Origin: Streptomyces albipurpureus
Lineage (GTDB): Bacteria > Actinomycetota > Actinomycetes > Streptomycetales > Streptomycetaceae
Direction of reading: 5' to 3'
DNA: 64,000 bases
Assembly (NCBI RefSeq): GCF_023701525.1
Contig: NZ_JAMQAW010000032.1
Span: 20,245 to 84,244 of the forward strand
The notes beneath the pieces are model-generated. The model worked only from the letters and a program-made list of their open reading frames with translations, was not told the DNA's origin and did no database searches. Position 1 is the first letter of the stretch; each line of letters starts with the position of its first letter. A program made the position numbers and the translations under genes. Positions 25,198 through 34,647 of this stretch are shown one piece after another.

Positions 25198-25770
25198 GTG
25201 TCGGACCTCGATCAGCTCACCCAATCGCTCGCCCGCAACCTCAAGCACTGGCGAGGTGAGCGGGCCTTCACCCTCGACGCCCTCGCCGCCCGCTCCGGAG
25301 TGAGCCGCGGCATGATCATCCAGATTGAACAGGCGCGCACCAACCCCAGTGTGGGAACCACGGTGAAGCTCGCCGACGCGTTGGGCATCAGCATCACCAC
25401 CCTGCTCGACTACGAGCAGGGCCCGCAGGTCCGACTCGTGCCACCGGAAGCCGCGGTACGGATGTGGTCCACCTCCACCGGCAGCTCCACCACTCTTCTC
25501 ATCGGCACCGAGAAGCCCGGGCCGCTGGAGCTGTGGGCCTGGCGGCTGATGCCAGGGGACGGCAGTGAGTCCGATGCCCACCCCGAGGGGACGGTGGAGT
25601 TGCTCCATGTGACGGCCGGTGAGCTGACCCTGGTCGTGGATCATGAGTCCTACCCGGTGGTCGCCGGGACCTCGGCGACCTTTGAGGCACATGTGCCCCA
25701 CGGCTATCGCAATGAGGGAGTGGAGCCCGTGGAGATGACGATGGCGGTCTCGGTCCCACCCGTCCGCTAG
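25198..25770 (+). CDS. XRE-family regulator with C-terminal cupin
   Basis: 190 residues. Residues about 5-62 form a helix-turn-helix of the XRE type (LARNLKHWRGERAFTLDAL, GVSRGMIIQIEQARTNPSVG). Residues about 100-185 form a small cupin beta-barrel (HPEGTVELLHVTAGELTLV, AGTSATFEAHVPHGYRNEG) of the kind that binds a small ligand. These proteins often control the transporter next door. GTG 25198 is supported by position but has no obvious ribosome site. The divergent DMT gene and the inverted repeat between them suggest local control, with the cupin sensing the exported or imported compound. Confidence 0.92.
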   Translation: MSDLDQLTQSLARNLKHWRGERAFTLDALAARSGVSRGMIIQIEQARTNPSVGTTVKLADALGISITTLLDYEQGPQVRLVPPEAAVRMWSTSTGSSTTLLIGTEKPGPLELWAWRLMPGDGSESDAHPEGTVELLHVTAGELTLVVDHESYPVVAGTSATFEAHVPHGYRNEGVEPVEMTMAVSVPPVR

Positions 25771-25902
25771 CGCCCACCCATGGTGATGGGTCCCGATCGA
25801 GTACGCGCGCATCGGCCGCTGGCGGGCCGTCCGGTCCCGGAGCCCTTCGCCGGTGGGAAACGAGCATCCGAGCTGCGGATCAACGCTGTTAGCGTGAGCG
25901 CC

Positions 25903-26457
25903 ATGCGCGCTCCCATCGGAACCTTCGACCATGCCCGACCTGCTGTGGACTGTCTCGATCTGCTGACAGCGCCGGTGGCCAACGCCGTCCGCGGATGGCA
26001 CGGGGACATTCCAGCCGACCAGTTGATCTACGTTGACACCGACCCGGAGATCGCGGACACCGCGGGCTTCGTCGAGCACCACGGCAGGGAACTTCTCGAT
26101 CAGTCGGCCAACTGCGTCGTGGTGGTGGGCAAGCGCGGCACCGAGTCCACGCTCGCCGCGTGTGTGGTGCTGTCCCGCACCCGCGTCGATGTCAACGGTG
26201 CCGTACGCAAGCAACTGGGCTCCCGCAAGGCATCGTTCGCCGCCCAGGAGATCGCCACTGGTGAGACCGGGATGGAGTACGGCGGTATCACTCCGATCGG
26301 ACTGCCCGGGAACTGGCCGCTGCTGGTGGACCCGGCCGTGGTGGACACTCCGTGGGTACTCATCGGCAGTGGGCGCAGACGGGGGAAGTTGATCGTGCCC
26401 GGCAAGGCGTTCGCCGGGCTACCGGGTGCGCTGGTCCTGGAGGGCCTGGGCGTCTGA
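25903..26457 (+). CDS. YbaK/ProX-type aminoacyl-tRNA deacylase
   Basis: 184 residues of the YbaK/aaRS-associated domain family, which hydrolyses mischarged tRNA in trans (for example Cys- or Ala-tRNA-Pro). Recognisable parts are CVVVVGKRGTESTLAACVVLSR (in two runs about 70-91), the conserved lysine in VRKQLGSRKASFA (about 100-115) and GGITPIGLPGNWPLLVD (about 125-141), the strong family signature. ATG 25903 is chosen; GTG 25894 just upstream is also in frame. The gene is about 130 bp beyond the XRE-cupin gene and is not obviously linked to it. Confidence 0.9.
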   Translation: MRAPIGTFDHARPAVDCLDLLTAPVANAVRGWHGDIPADQLIYVDTDPEIADTAGFVEHHGRELLDQSANCVVVVGKRGTESTLAACVVLSRTRVDVNGAVRKQLGSRKASFAAQEIATGETGMEYGGITPIGLPGNWPLLVDPAVVDTPWVLIGSGRRRGKLIVPGKAFAGLPGALVLEGLGV

Positions 26458-26563
26458 GAGCGCCCGAACCCTTCGATCACCAAGCTGCTGGCCGGGGTCG
26501 AGGAGCGGGGAGGAGAACTTCCACACCACCCCTCGCCGACCCCCGGCGCCAGCTGCCGGCGGC

Positions 26564-26971
26564 TCAGCCGAGCCGCGGAATCTCTATGGCGGGGCAACGG
26601 TCCATGACCATGTCGAGCCCCGCCGCGCGCGTCCGTACGGATGCCTCCTCGTCGATCACTCCGAGCTGGAACCACACGGCCTTCGCCCCGATCGACACGG
26701 CTTCGTCGGCGACGGCCCCGGCCGACTCGGAGTTGACGAAGACATCCACCACATCGACGGCGAAGGGGATGTCGGCGAGGCTCGCGTAGCCCTGCTCACC
26801 GTGGACCGCCTCGGCCTTGGGATGGACCGGCACGACGCGCTTGCCAAAGCGTTGGAGCACCCGGGCGACGCCGTAGGCCGCCCGCGACTCGTTGTTGGAC
26901 AGGCCGACGACCGCCCAGGTGTCACCGGTCCCGGTCAGAATCCTGCGGATGCTCTCCGTGTCTGCGTCCAT
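26564..26971 (-). CDS. CoA-binding (YccU-type) protein
   Basis: 135 residues of the CoA-binding domain type: a Rossmann fold with TWAVVGLSNNESRAAYGVA (about 17-35), VVPVHPKAEAVHGE and VVDVFVNSESAGAVADEAV, ending GLDMVMDRCPAIEIPRL, a typical C-terminus that carries the conserved DRCPAIE. Such proteins bind CoA or acyl-CoA; the cellular role is unclear. The start at ATG 26971 gives the usual length. A longer frame to 27022 would overlap the region before the divergent yigZ gene (12 bp away) and has a purine-rich ribosome site inside it, so a GTG around codon 12 of that frame is also possible. Confidence 0.9.
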   Translation of the reverse strand: MDADTESIRRILTGTGDTWAVVGLSNNESRAAYGVARVLQRFGKRVVPVHPKAEAVHGEQGYASLADIPFAVDVVDVFVNSESAGAVADEAVSIGAKAVWFQLGVIDEEASVRTRAAGLDMVMDRCPAIEIPRLG

Positions 26972-27033
26972 ACCGACGACAACGGACACCCCGGCCGGAG
27001 CATTCCCCTCCCCATGCCGCATAGGCTGGGTCG

Positions 27034-27666
27034 ATGCAGGAGCAGTACCGGACGGTCGCCCGCGAGGGCGTGTACGAGTCAGAGATCAACAGGTCGCGCT
27101 TTATCTGCGGGCTCGCACCCGCCGCGACCGAGGAGGAAGCACAGGCGTTCATCGCCCGGATCCGTCGCCAGCACCCCACCGCCACACACAACTGCTTCGC
27201 CTATGTGATCGGTGCCGATGCCTCCGTGCAGAAGGCGAGCGACGACGGCGAGCCGGGCGGTACGGCCGGGGTGCCGATGCTCCAGATGTTGTTGCGGCGC
27301 GATGTTCGCTTTGCCGTGGCCGTGGTCACGCGGTACTACGGGGGTGTGAAGCTCGGCGCTGGTGGGCTGATTCGTGCCTACGGCGGAGTGGTCGGCGAGG
27401 CACTCGACGACCTCGGCACCATCGTTCGACGGCGCTACCGGCTGGTCACGGTCACGGTGGACCATCAGCGTGCGGGCAGGTTGGAGAACGATCTCCGGGC
27501 CACCGGACGGGCGGTGCGCGAGGTGCGCTACGCCGAACAGGTCACCCTGGAGATCGGGCTGCCGGAAGCCGAGACTGCGGGCTTCCGCGCCTGGCTGGCG
27601 GACGCCACGGCCGGGACCGCGCGGTGTGAACTGGGCGGCGAGGCATATGGGCCCCCTGAGCACTGA
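27034..27666 (+). CDS. yigZ: YigZ/IMPACT-family protein
   Basis: 210 residues with both family domains. The N-terminal domain (UPF0029) shows SRFICGLAPAATEEEAQAFI, HNCFAYVIG, DDGEPGGTAGVPML and VVTRYYGGVKLGAGGLIRAY, the signature of the family. The C-terminal ferredoxin-like domain (DUF1949) starts around residue 140. Proteins of this kind in other organisms relate to translation control (IMPACT) or ribosome-associated regulation; the function in streptomycetes is unknown. ATG 27034 lies only about 60 bp from the divergent CoA-binding gene and may share a promoter region with it. Confidence 0.92.
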   Translation: MQEQYRTVAREGVYESEINRSRFICGLAPAATEEEAQAFIARIRRQHPTATHNCFAYVIGADASVQKASDDGEPGGTAGVPMLQMLLRRDVRFAVAVVTRYYGGVKLGAGGLIRAYGGVVGEALDDLGTIVRRRYRLVTVTVDHQRAGRLENDLRATGRAVREVRYAEQVTLEIGLPEAETAGFRAWLADATAGTARCELGGEAYGPPEH

Positions 27667-27863
27667 GCACGGACCTCTGAGCACCGGCCCCCGACGACTG
27701 GCCTTTCACCACTGGCTGGGCGCTTGGTGCCTGGTGACGACTTCGCGCTGGCCCGATCGCTGTTGCCCGATCCACCGATCGAGCCCCGCGCCGATCGGCT
27801 GGGGGATCGCCCCTCGGGATCTGCCGTTGCCGGAGCGTCGACCGGACCCGCGGGGCCGCCCGG

Positions 27864-28985
27864 TCAGCTGCCGGTCAGGACCGCGATTCCCAAGGGGCGT
27901 TCCCCACCGGGCAGCTTGCGGCTCGTGCCGTCGTCAAGGTCGACGATGGTGATCCCGTTCCAGTAGCCGTCCCGGGTGAACCCGCCCGTCACATACGCGG
28001 TGCGCCCGTCCGCTGAGGCGGTGACATCCTCATGAGGGCCGTCGAGAGCGACCACTCGCTCCTTGCCGTCCCGGGCACGGATGGTGAGCGACGCCTTCTT
28101 GTCGCCGGAACCGATGGGCCCCGTGCCGACGACCAGCAGCGTGCCGTCCGAGGTGAGGGTGGCTCCGTGCTGATGGGTGTTGGCGGTCATCTTCGCCACC
28201 GACACCCGTCCGGTACGCGGATCGAGCACGGCCAGCTTCTCGCCCTCGAACGGCAACAGCAGCCTCCCATCCGCCGCGACCACCGCGTAGTGCGGCTTGA
28301 GCCATGAACCAAGGCCGCCCTCCGTGCCGTAGGGGGCGACCTCGAAGCGGCGAGCGTCCAGGGTGTCGGCCCGTACCGCGGTCACATCGAAGGAGTCGTG
28401 ATTGGTGGCGTACACCTCCCGCCCATCGCGCGACACATCGACGTCGAAGGGGCGCCGGCCGACGGGGACGGTGTCGATCACCTCGCGTTCGGCGGTGTCG
28501 ATCACCTCCAACACACCCGGACCGTCCGGCACATTCACCCCGACGTAGACCCGTGTGCCGTCGGGGGAGAGCGCGATCCCCATTCCGCCGCCACGGTACT
28601 CACCATCCGTGACCGGCCCGGTATCGGTGCGATAGGGGATCCGATCGACCCTTTGCCGAGTGCGCGTATCGACGACGGCGACCCCTTCCGCGGTGGCGAT
28701 CCAAGCCCGACCCGAGGCGTCGACGGCCAGCCCGTACGGTGCGGTGCCCACGGGCACGGAGGCGAAGGGCCCGCGTTCGGGGTGGAGGAAGGTGACGGTG
28801 TCCGCGCCGAAGTCGGTGACCAGCAGGGTGCCCGCGGGAGTGGTGCTTCCTGGGGACGCGTCGGTGGGCGCGGTGGTGGTCGCCCGGGCCGGTTCGGTGG
28901 GCTGCTCGCCGCTGGTGTCCGGTGAGCAACCCACCAGCGCGGCTGTGAGCAGCAGGGCCGTGAGGGGAAGCTTCCGACGCTTCAT
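27864..28985 (-). CDS. Beta-propeller (YncE-like) lipoprotein
   Basis: 373 residues. Signal peptide MKRRKLPLTALLLTAALVGC with lipobox LVGC, so it should be lipid-anchored outside the membrane. A Thr/Ala/Pro-rich linker (about 25-50) leads to a seven-bladed propeller: repeats such as GTAPYGLAVDASGRAWIATAEG, GMGIALSPDGTRVYVGVNV, RRPFDVDVSRDGREVYATNH and HEDVTASADGRTAYVTGG. Such propellers bind ligands or partners rather than catalyse. The ATG overlaps the stop of the ankyrin gene by four bases (ATGA), so the two are translationally coupled. A longer frame to 29168 has no start context and would lose the signal peptide. Confidence 0.85.
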   Translation of the reverse strand: MKRRKLPLTALLLTAALVGCSPDTSGEQPTEPARATTTAPTDASPGSTTPAGTLLVTDFGADTVTFLHPERGPFASVPVGTAPYGLAVDASGRAWIATAEGVAVVDTRTRQRVDRIPYRTDTGPVTDGEYRGGGMGIALSPDGTRVYVGVNVPDGPGVLEVIDTAEREVIDTVPVGRRPFDVDVSRDGREVYATNHDSFDVTAVRADTLDARRFEVAPYGTEGGLGSWLKPHYAVVAADGRLLLPFEGEKLAVLDPRTGRVSVAKMTANTHQHGATLTSDGTLLVVGTGPIGSGDKKASLTIRARDGKERVVALDGPHEDVTASADGRTAYVTGGFTRDGYWNGITIVDLDDGTSRKLPGGERPLGIAVLTGS

Positions 28986-29584
28986 CGATCCGACTTCAGC
29001 AGGGTGGCGATCTCCCGGAAACCGCGGCGGTCCGCGTGCTGGAGCGCGGTGACCCCGTCCGAGTCTCCGATGCCCACGTCTGCGCCCGCTGCCATCAGCA
29101 ACTCCACGACCTGCTGATGGCGTACTCCGCCATCGCCGAGAATCACCGCCTCCAGCAAGGCGGTCCACCCCAGGTCGTTGATGTGGTCGACAGCGATATC
29201 GGTCTCGCTGAGCACCGCTCGCACATAGGCCACATGGCCGCGCTCACTGGCCGGGATCAGTGAGACGCCTCCGAATCGATTGCGCACGGTCATATCCGGC
29301 CCCGCGGGCAGTAGGGCGCGCATCATCTCCACACTGCCGGTCACACCCGTGACCAGCCAGGCGCTGTCCCGGCGACTGTCCTGGGCATCGGGGTCCGCAC
29401 CCGCGGCGACCAGCGTGTGCGCTACCGCGACATGGTCACCGAGCGAGGCCAGCAGCAGGGGGGAGCGCCCATCCCCGTCACGCGTCTCGACATCGGCGCC
29501 CGCGTCAAGCGCGGCCCGCACCTCGTCGGCATCGCCGCTTCGGGCGGCTTCCAGCAGTCGGACGCCGGTCTGACGAGCGTTCAT
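28982..29584 (-). CDS. Ankyrin-repeat protein
   Basis: 200 residues, no signal peptide. Five or six ankyrin repeats follow each other: LLEAARSGDADEVRAALDAG, DGDGRSPLLLASLGDHVAVA, ESLV-type HTLVAAGADPDAQDSRRDSA, GWTALLEAVILGDGG and DGVTALQHADRRGFREIATL, a protein-binding scaffold. ATG 29584 follows GGAG with six-base spacing. It is the first gene of a two-gene unit, coupled through ATGA to the beta-propeller lipoprotein, so the two products may be made together; whether they meet is doubtful because one is exported. It is not known whether it controls the other. Confidence 0.88.
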   Translation of the reverse strand: MNARQTGVRLLEAARSGDADEVRAALDAGADVETRDGDGRSPLLLASLGDHVAVAHTLVAAGADPDAQDSRRDSAWLVTGVTGSVEMMRALLPAGPDMTVRNRFGGVSLIPASERGHVAYVRAVLSETDIAVDHINDLGWTALLEAVILGDGGVRHQQVVELLMAAGADVGIGDSDGVTALQHADRRGFREIATLLKSDR

Positions 29585-30132
29585 GGTGTCTCCAAACGAA
29601 GGTGAGGGATCGGACAAGGGGTGGTGAACCGGGAGCGGCGGCTGGTTCCCGTCAGCCAGGGCGTTCCCGGCCCGGGACGCCGCTCGTCCTGCTCTGTTTC
29701 CATCCTGCGCCGGCAGTGGCGCCCTCCCCTGCCCGTACCGGCTGGGCTTGGCGAAGACAACGGGGGACGGCACGGTCAACCGATCGGTTGATGCGGCTCG
29801 CATCCCTGTCGGGCATCATGCCGACCTCGGACGGAGCAGCCCCAGGCGGGCCCCTGGCCTGGCATCCGCTAGGAGTGCCCAGCGCAGGTGACACGCTCCA
29901 CACCGTACAACTTGCCCCTTATATCCCATGGGGTGGGTGGTGGGTGCTCATAGGCCCATCTCGTAGGTCCCGGGGGGAAATCTCGAGGTCCTTGCCAGAC
30001 GCCGCACCGACCGGGGATAACGTGGGGGCGCCGCCATCAGGCAGGGGCGGACGGGGAGCGGCCGTCAAGGTGCCACGCCAAAGGCACCCGATGGGCCGGG
30101 GGAAAGGGAGACATGCGGTTCGGAGTCGTCAC
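29585..30132. other. 548-bp divergent intergenic region before sbcD
   Basis: No supported gene. It must hold promoters for the leftward ankyrin operon and the rightward sbcDC operon. A less GC-rich stretch, acaacttgccccttatatcc, at 29907-29926 is a possible promoter core. No LexA-like box is evident. Confidence 0.4.
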
Positions 30133-31383
30133 GTGAGATTTCTGCACACCTCGGACTGGCATCTGGGGCGATCGCTCCACCGAGTGCCCATGCTGACGGC
30201 CCAGAGCGCGTTTCTCGACCATCTGATCACCACCGTCCATGAGCGTGAGGTGGACGCCGTCCTCGTCGCGGGCGATATCTACGATCGCGCCGTGCCGCCA
30301 CTGAGCGCGGTGGAACTCTTCGACGACGCCCTGCACCGGCTCGCCGCGGCCCAGGTACCCACGGTGATGATCTCCGGCAACCATGACTCCGCCCGCCGCC
30401 TCGGGGTCGGCGCGGGGCTGATCGACCGCGCCGGAATCCACCTCCGTACCGATCCGACCGGCTGCGCGACCCCCGTCCTGCTCAGCGACGCCCATGGGGA
30501 GATCGCGTGCTACGGACTGCCGTATCTTGAACCGGCACTGGTGAAGGACGAGTTCAAGACCGCTAAGGCCCATCACGAAGCCGTGATCGCCGCGGCCATG
30601 GGCCGGGTGCGGGCCGATCTCGCGACCCGCCCCGCCGGAACCCGCTCCATCGTCCTCGCCCACGCCTTCGTCGCCGGCGGCCAGGAGAGCGACAGCGAAC
30701 GCGACATCACCGTCGGCGGGGTCGCAGCCGTGCCCGCCGGGGTCTTCCACGGCATCGACTACGCGGCCCTCGGTCATCTGCACGGCTGCCAGACCATCAC
30801 CGACCGAGTGCGCTACAGCGGCTCCCCGCTCGCCTACTCCTTCTCCGAGTCCACCCACCGCAAGACCATGTGGCTCGTCGACCTCGACGCGCACGGTGAT
30901 ATCCACGCCGAACGCGTCAACACCCCCACCCCCCGTCCGCTCGCCCGGCTCCGCGGCACACTCGATGGACTACTCACCGATGAGTCACTCGACCGCCACA
31001 CCGGGTCCTTCGTCGAGGCGACCCTGACCGACGCAGCCCGTCCGGTCGATCCGATGGCCCGTCTGACCACCCGGTTTCCGCACACGCTCAGCCTGGTCTT
31101 CGAGCCTGAGCGGCCCGCTGGGGGCCCGGCGATCCCGTCCTACGCGCAACGACTGCGGGGCCGCGCCGACCAGCAGGTCGCCGAGGACTTCGTGGCACAT
31201 GTGCGCGGTGGCGAGGAGCCGGACGACCAGGAGCGCGCCGTGCTGCGCGAGGCCTTTGACGAGGTGCGGGTAGCAACCGCGGCACAGGAGAGCGGAGACG
31301 TACGCGTGGTGTCCCAGCGCACGACCGGAGCAGTACGAAGCGGCCGCCAGGCTTCCCACGGCATCGGACGGGGGACCGGATGA
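30133..31383 (+). CDS. sbcD: SbcD nuclease subunit
   Basis: 416 residues, the Mre11-type metallophosphoesterase of the SbcCD complex, which cuts hairpins and protein-blocked DNA ends. Metal-binding motifs are DWHLG (8-12), VAGDIYDR (about 44-51), SGNHDSARR (about 81-89), HAFVAGG and GHLHG. GTG 30133 has CGGAG at 30121-30125. The gene overlaps sbcC by ATGA, as in most bacteria. The region before this start is open in the same frame but has no homology-supported start. Length and motifs are complete. Confidence 0.96.
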   Translation: MRFLHTSDWHLGRSLHRVPMLTAQSAFLDHLITTVHEREVDAVLVAGDIYDRAVPPLSAVELFDDALHRLAAAQVPTVMISGNHDSARRLGVGAGLIDRAGIHLRTDPTGCATPVLLSDAHGEIACYGLPYLEPALVKDEFKTAKAHHEAVIAAAMGRVRADLATRPAGTRSIVLAHAFVAGGQESDSERDITVGGVAAVPAGVFHGIDYAALGHLHGCQTITDRVRYSGSPLAYSFSESTHRKTMWLVDLDAHGDIHAERVNTPTPRPLARLRGTLDGLLTDESLDRHTGSFVEATLTDAARPVDPMARLTTRFPHTLSLVFEPERPAGGPAIPSYAQRLRGRADQQVAEDFVAHVRGGEEPDDQERAVLREAFDEVRVATAAQESGDVRVVSQRTTGAVRSGRQASHGIGRGTG

Positions 31384-34300
31384 GGCTCCACCGGCTGACC
31401 ATCACCGCCTTCGGCCCGTTCTCGGGTGAACAGGAGATCGACTTTGACGCCCTGACCGCAGGGGGGATCTTCCTTCTCCACGGTGCCACCGGATCAGGCA
31501 AGACCTCGGTGCTCGACGCCGTGTGCTTTGCGCTGTACGGAACCGTGCCCGGCGCCCGGCAGAGCCCCGGCACCTCGCTGCGGAGCGACCACGCGGCGGC
31601 CGGCGTCTTCACCGAGGTGGTGCTGGAACTGAGCGTGGGAGGGCGGAGGCTGGAGATCTCTCGCCGCCCTGCCCAGCTCCGACCCAAGAAGAACGGCAAG
31701 GGCCTCACCCCCGAGCGCGCCCAAAGCTGGCTGCGCGAGTACGACGAGGCGACGGGGCAGTGGCAGGCGCTCAGCCGTTCCCATCAGGAGATCGGTGAGG
31801 AGATCACCCAGCTCGTCGGCATGAACCGCGACCAGTTCTGCCAGGTGGTCCTGCTGCCGCAGGGCGATTTCGCGCGCTTCCTCCGCGCCGACGCCGAGGC
31901 CCGCGGCAGACTCCTCGGCCGGCTCTTCGACACCCGCCGCTTCGCCGCGGTCGAAGAACGGCTCGCCGAACGCCGGCGCGCCGCCGAGGCCCGGGTACGG
32001 GCCGGTGATGAGCAACTCCTCGCCGTCGCCCACCGGATGGAGCAGGCAGCCGGTGCGGCGGGCGCTGACTGGCCCGTACCCAGCCAGCAGCCGGGCGATC
32101 CGGGACTCGGCGAATCCGTACTGACCTGGGCGGCCATCGCCCGCTCAGCGGCCGGGGAACGAGCGGATATCGCCGAGCACCAATTGCTGGCGGCCGAGAG
32201 CCGAGGGACCACCGCACGCTCCCTGCTCGACGGCGAACGAGAACTCCACCACCTCCAGCAGCGGTACGAGAACGCGCAACGCCGGCACGAGGCGCTGTCA
32301 CTGCACCGAGCCGAGCATGAACAAGCTCAAGCGCGCTGGGAGCGGGCGGCGAAGGCCGAGCGGGTGCGGCCCGCGCTGCGACTGCGCGATGACGCCGAAC
32401 ATGAGCACCAGAGTGCGAGCAGGACCCGGGAGAGCACCCGGGGCCGACTGCCATCGGACATGGCCGATGCCGGTGCTGAGCAACTGTCCGCCCTGGAGCG
32501 CAGGCTCCGCCAGGACCTCGGTGGACTGGACGCCGCCCGCCGGGCGGAAACGCGCTGCGCGGCGATCGACGAAGAGCGGGCGGAGCTCGACCGGCGCTCC
32601 CGGGACGATGACGACATCCTCGCCGAGGCGCTGGGGTGGCTCGACGGCTGGGACACGCTGCGCCACGGCTGTCGCGAGCGCATCACCAGGGCTCAGGAGG
32701 CGGCGACCCGTTCCGGACATCTCGCCGCGCGGCTCGGCCCGGCCCGCACCAGACTGGGCGCTGCCCAGGAACGCGATCGGCTGACCGTCCGCAGGGAGGA
32801 AGCCGCGCAGCGGTTGCTCGGGGCGCGGGACCACTCGGCGGCGGCGAAGGAGAACTGGCTTGATCTCAAGGAGCGTCGACTGCGGGGCATCGCCTCGGAG
32901 CTGGCGGCGAATCTGACCCCGGGTGCTCCCTGCACGGTCTGCGGCTCCGCCGAACACCCCCACCCGGCGCCCCTGGACGGCGACCGGGTCGAGCCGGCCG
33001 CGGAGGACGCGGCCTACGAGGCGTACAGCCGTGCGGAAGCGGCGAAGGCCGCGGCGGAACGCGAGGGGGCGGTGCTGGACGAGTCCTTGGCGCGAGCGAG
33101 ACAGCAAGCCCGCGCCGTTCCCCACACCCTCAGCGGCGGGCCGGAATCCGCCGGGGGTACGGGGGCGGGTTCCGTATCGGGCGCGAGCTTCCTGGACCCA
33201 GAAGGTGCTTCGGGTGACCTGGCGCTGGAGGCGGACCCGGCCAGCGGTGACGCGGCGGGCTGCGGTCCCAGTGTCGCGGAACTGATGTCACTGGTCTCCC
33301 GACTGGAGCGCGAACGAGAGCAGGCCCACGACCTCGCCTCCGGTCTGCATGCCGCGCAGGAGGCACTGGACCACGCCGAGCGCGAGCACCAGGAGCGCCT
33401 TGCCGTGCGCCAGCAGGTAGAGCGGCGAACCGCTGCCCGGACGTCCCGGCGGGACGCGCTGGACGAAGAGCAGAGAGCGCTGTCAGCGGAGCTTGAGCGG
33501 GTTTGTGACGGTGAGGGAGGCGTCGCTGAACTGGCCGTTCAGCTGGAGCGCCGAGTGGAGCAGCTCGCCGAGGCGGCCGAGGCCGCTCGCACCTGTGACA
33601 CCACGGCCCAGCGACTCAAGGACGCCGACGGCCGGCTCGCCGAGGCTGCCTTCCAAGCCGGGTTCAGCACCCCGGGGGAGGCCGCCGACGCCCTCCTCAC
33701 GGAGGCCGGGCAGCGCGCTCTCCAGCAGCGCGTCGACACCTGGTCAACCGAGGCCGCGGCAGTCGCCGACCAGCTTGCCGACCCCCAGACATACGCCGCG
33801 GCTCAGCGTCCCGCTGCGGACCCAGAGGCGGCCGAGGCCGCTCAGCAAGCCGCCGAACGGGTCCTGCGCGACGCCGTATCCCGCCTTGCCGCGGCCCGGG
33901 AACGATGTGCTGAACTCTCCCGGCTGTCACGGGAGGCGGCCACCGAGGTGGCGCGGCTCGGGCCAGTGCGCGCCGAGTACGACCGGGTGGCCCGGCTCGC
34001 GGGTCTCACCGCGGGCACCTCCGCCGACAACGAACGCAAGATGCGTTTGGAGTCCTATGTCCTGGCGGCCCGTCTCGAACAGGTGGCGGCAGCGGCGTCC
34101 GCCCGGCTCCAGCGCATGTCATCGGGTCGGTACACGCTGGTTCACTCCGACGCCAGATCCGGCGGCAGAAGGGCGGGGCTCGGACTTCATGTCGTCGACT
34201 CCTGGACGGGCAGCGAGCGCGATACGGCGACCCTCTCCGGTGGTGAGACCTTCTTCGCCAGTCTCGCGCTCGCCCTTGGCCTCGCCGACGTGGTGACCGA

Positions 34301-34538
34301 GGAGGCCGGTGGCGTACGGCTTGACACGCTGTTCATCGACGAGGGCTTCGGCAGCCTCGACGAACAGACCCTCGACGAGGTGCTCGATGTCCTGGACTCC
34401 CTGCGTGAGCAGGACCGCAGCGTGGGAATCGTCAGCCATGTCGCCGACCTCCGCCGACGTATCCCCACCCAACTCGAAGTGGTCAAACAACGGGACGGCT
34501 CGGGCGTTCGACTGTTGACGGCTCCGCTGGGCGGCTGA
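31380..34538 (+). CDS. sbcC: SbcC ATPase subunit
   Basis: 1052 residues, the SMC-like Rad50 homologue and partner of SbcD. Walker A is GATGSGKTS (35-43); a long coiled coil runs through both halves; the zinc hook CTVCG has Cys518 and Cys521, with a His-rich loop (HPHP) after it; the C-terminal ABC signature is LSGGE (952-956), followed by Walker B LFIDEGFGSLD. Glu/Ala-rich helices fill the coiled-coil arms. A stretch rich in Gly, Ser and Pro around residues 590-630 may be a flexible insert. Translational coupling to sbcD through ATGA supports equimolar production. Confidence 0.96.
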   Translation: MRLHRLTITAFGPFSGEQEIDFDALTAGGIFLLHGATGSGKTSVLDAVCFALYGTVPGARQSPGTSLRSDHAAAGVFTEVVLELSVGGRRLEISRRPAQLRPKKNGKGLTPERAQSWLREYDEATGQWQALSRSHQEIGEEITQLVGMNRDQFCQVVLLPQGDFARFLRADAEARGRLLGRLFDTRRFAAVEERLAERRRAAEARVRAGDEQLLAVAHRMEQAAGAAGADWPVPSQQPGDPGLGESVLTWAAIARSAAGERADIAEHQLLAAESRGTTARSLLDGERELHHLQQRYENAQRRHEALSLHRAEHEQAQARWERAAKAERVRPALRLRDDAEHEHQSASRTRESTRGRLPSDMADAGAEQLSALERRLRQDLGGLDAARRAETRCAAIDEERAELDRRSRDDDDILAEALGWLDGWDTLRHGCRERITRAQEAATRSGHLAARLGPARTRLGAAQERDRLTVRREEAAQRLLGARDHSAAAKENWLDLKERRLRGIASELAANLTPGAPCTVCGSAEHPHPAPLDGDRVEPAAEDAAYEAYSRAEAAKAAAEREGAVLDESLARARQQARAVPHTLSGGPESAGGTGAGSVSGASFLDPEGASGDLALEADPASGDAAGCGPSVAELMSLVSRLEREREQAHDLASGLHAAQEALDHAEREHQERLAVRQQVERRTAARTSRRDALDEEQRALSAELERVCDGEGGVAELAVQLERRVEQLAEAAEAARTCDTTAQRLKDADGRLAEAAFQAGFSTPGEAADALLTEAGQRALQQRVDTWSTEAAAVADQLADPQTYAAAQRPAADPEAAEAAQQAAERVLRDAVSRLAAARERCAELSRLSREAATEVARLGPVRAEYDRVARLAGLTAGTSADNERKMRLESYVLAARLEQVAAAASARLQRMSSGRYTLVHSDARSGGRRAGLGLHVVDSWTGSERDTATLSGGETFFASLALALGLADVVTEEAGGVRLDTLFIDEGFGSLDEQTLDEVLDVLDSLREQDRSVGIVSHVADLRRRIPTQLEVVKQRDGSGVRLLTAPLGG

Positions 34539-34647
34539 CCGAGCGGCCGAAGCCTCCTGGGACCAGCCGACCTCGGGATCGATGCCGTCGTAGCCCGCCG
34601 TAAATCCAACTGACAGAGGTCGGTACGGTCGGTCAGGATCGGCTGCC

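Noticed and set aside
23896..26214. A 772-codon minus-strand frame across three genes
   Set aside because: It runs antisense to the acetyltransferase, XRE-cupin and YbaK genes, and its sequence is low-complexity Gly/Arg/His without domain similarity, so it is a shadow of their codon bias.
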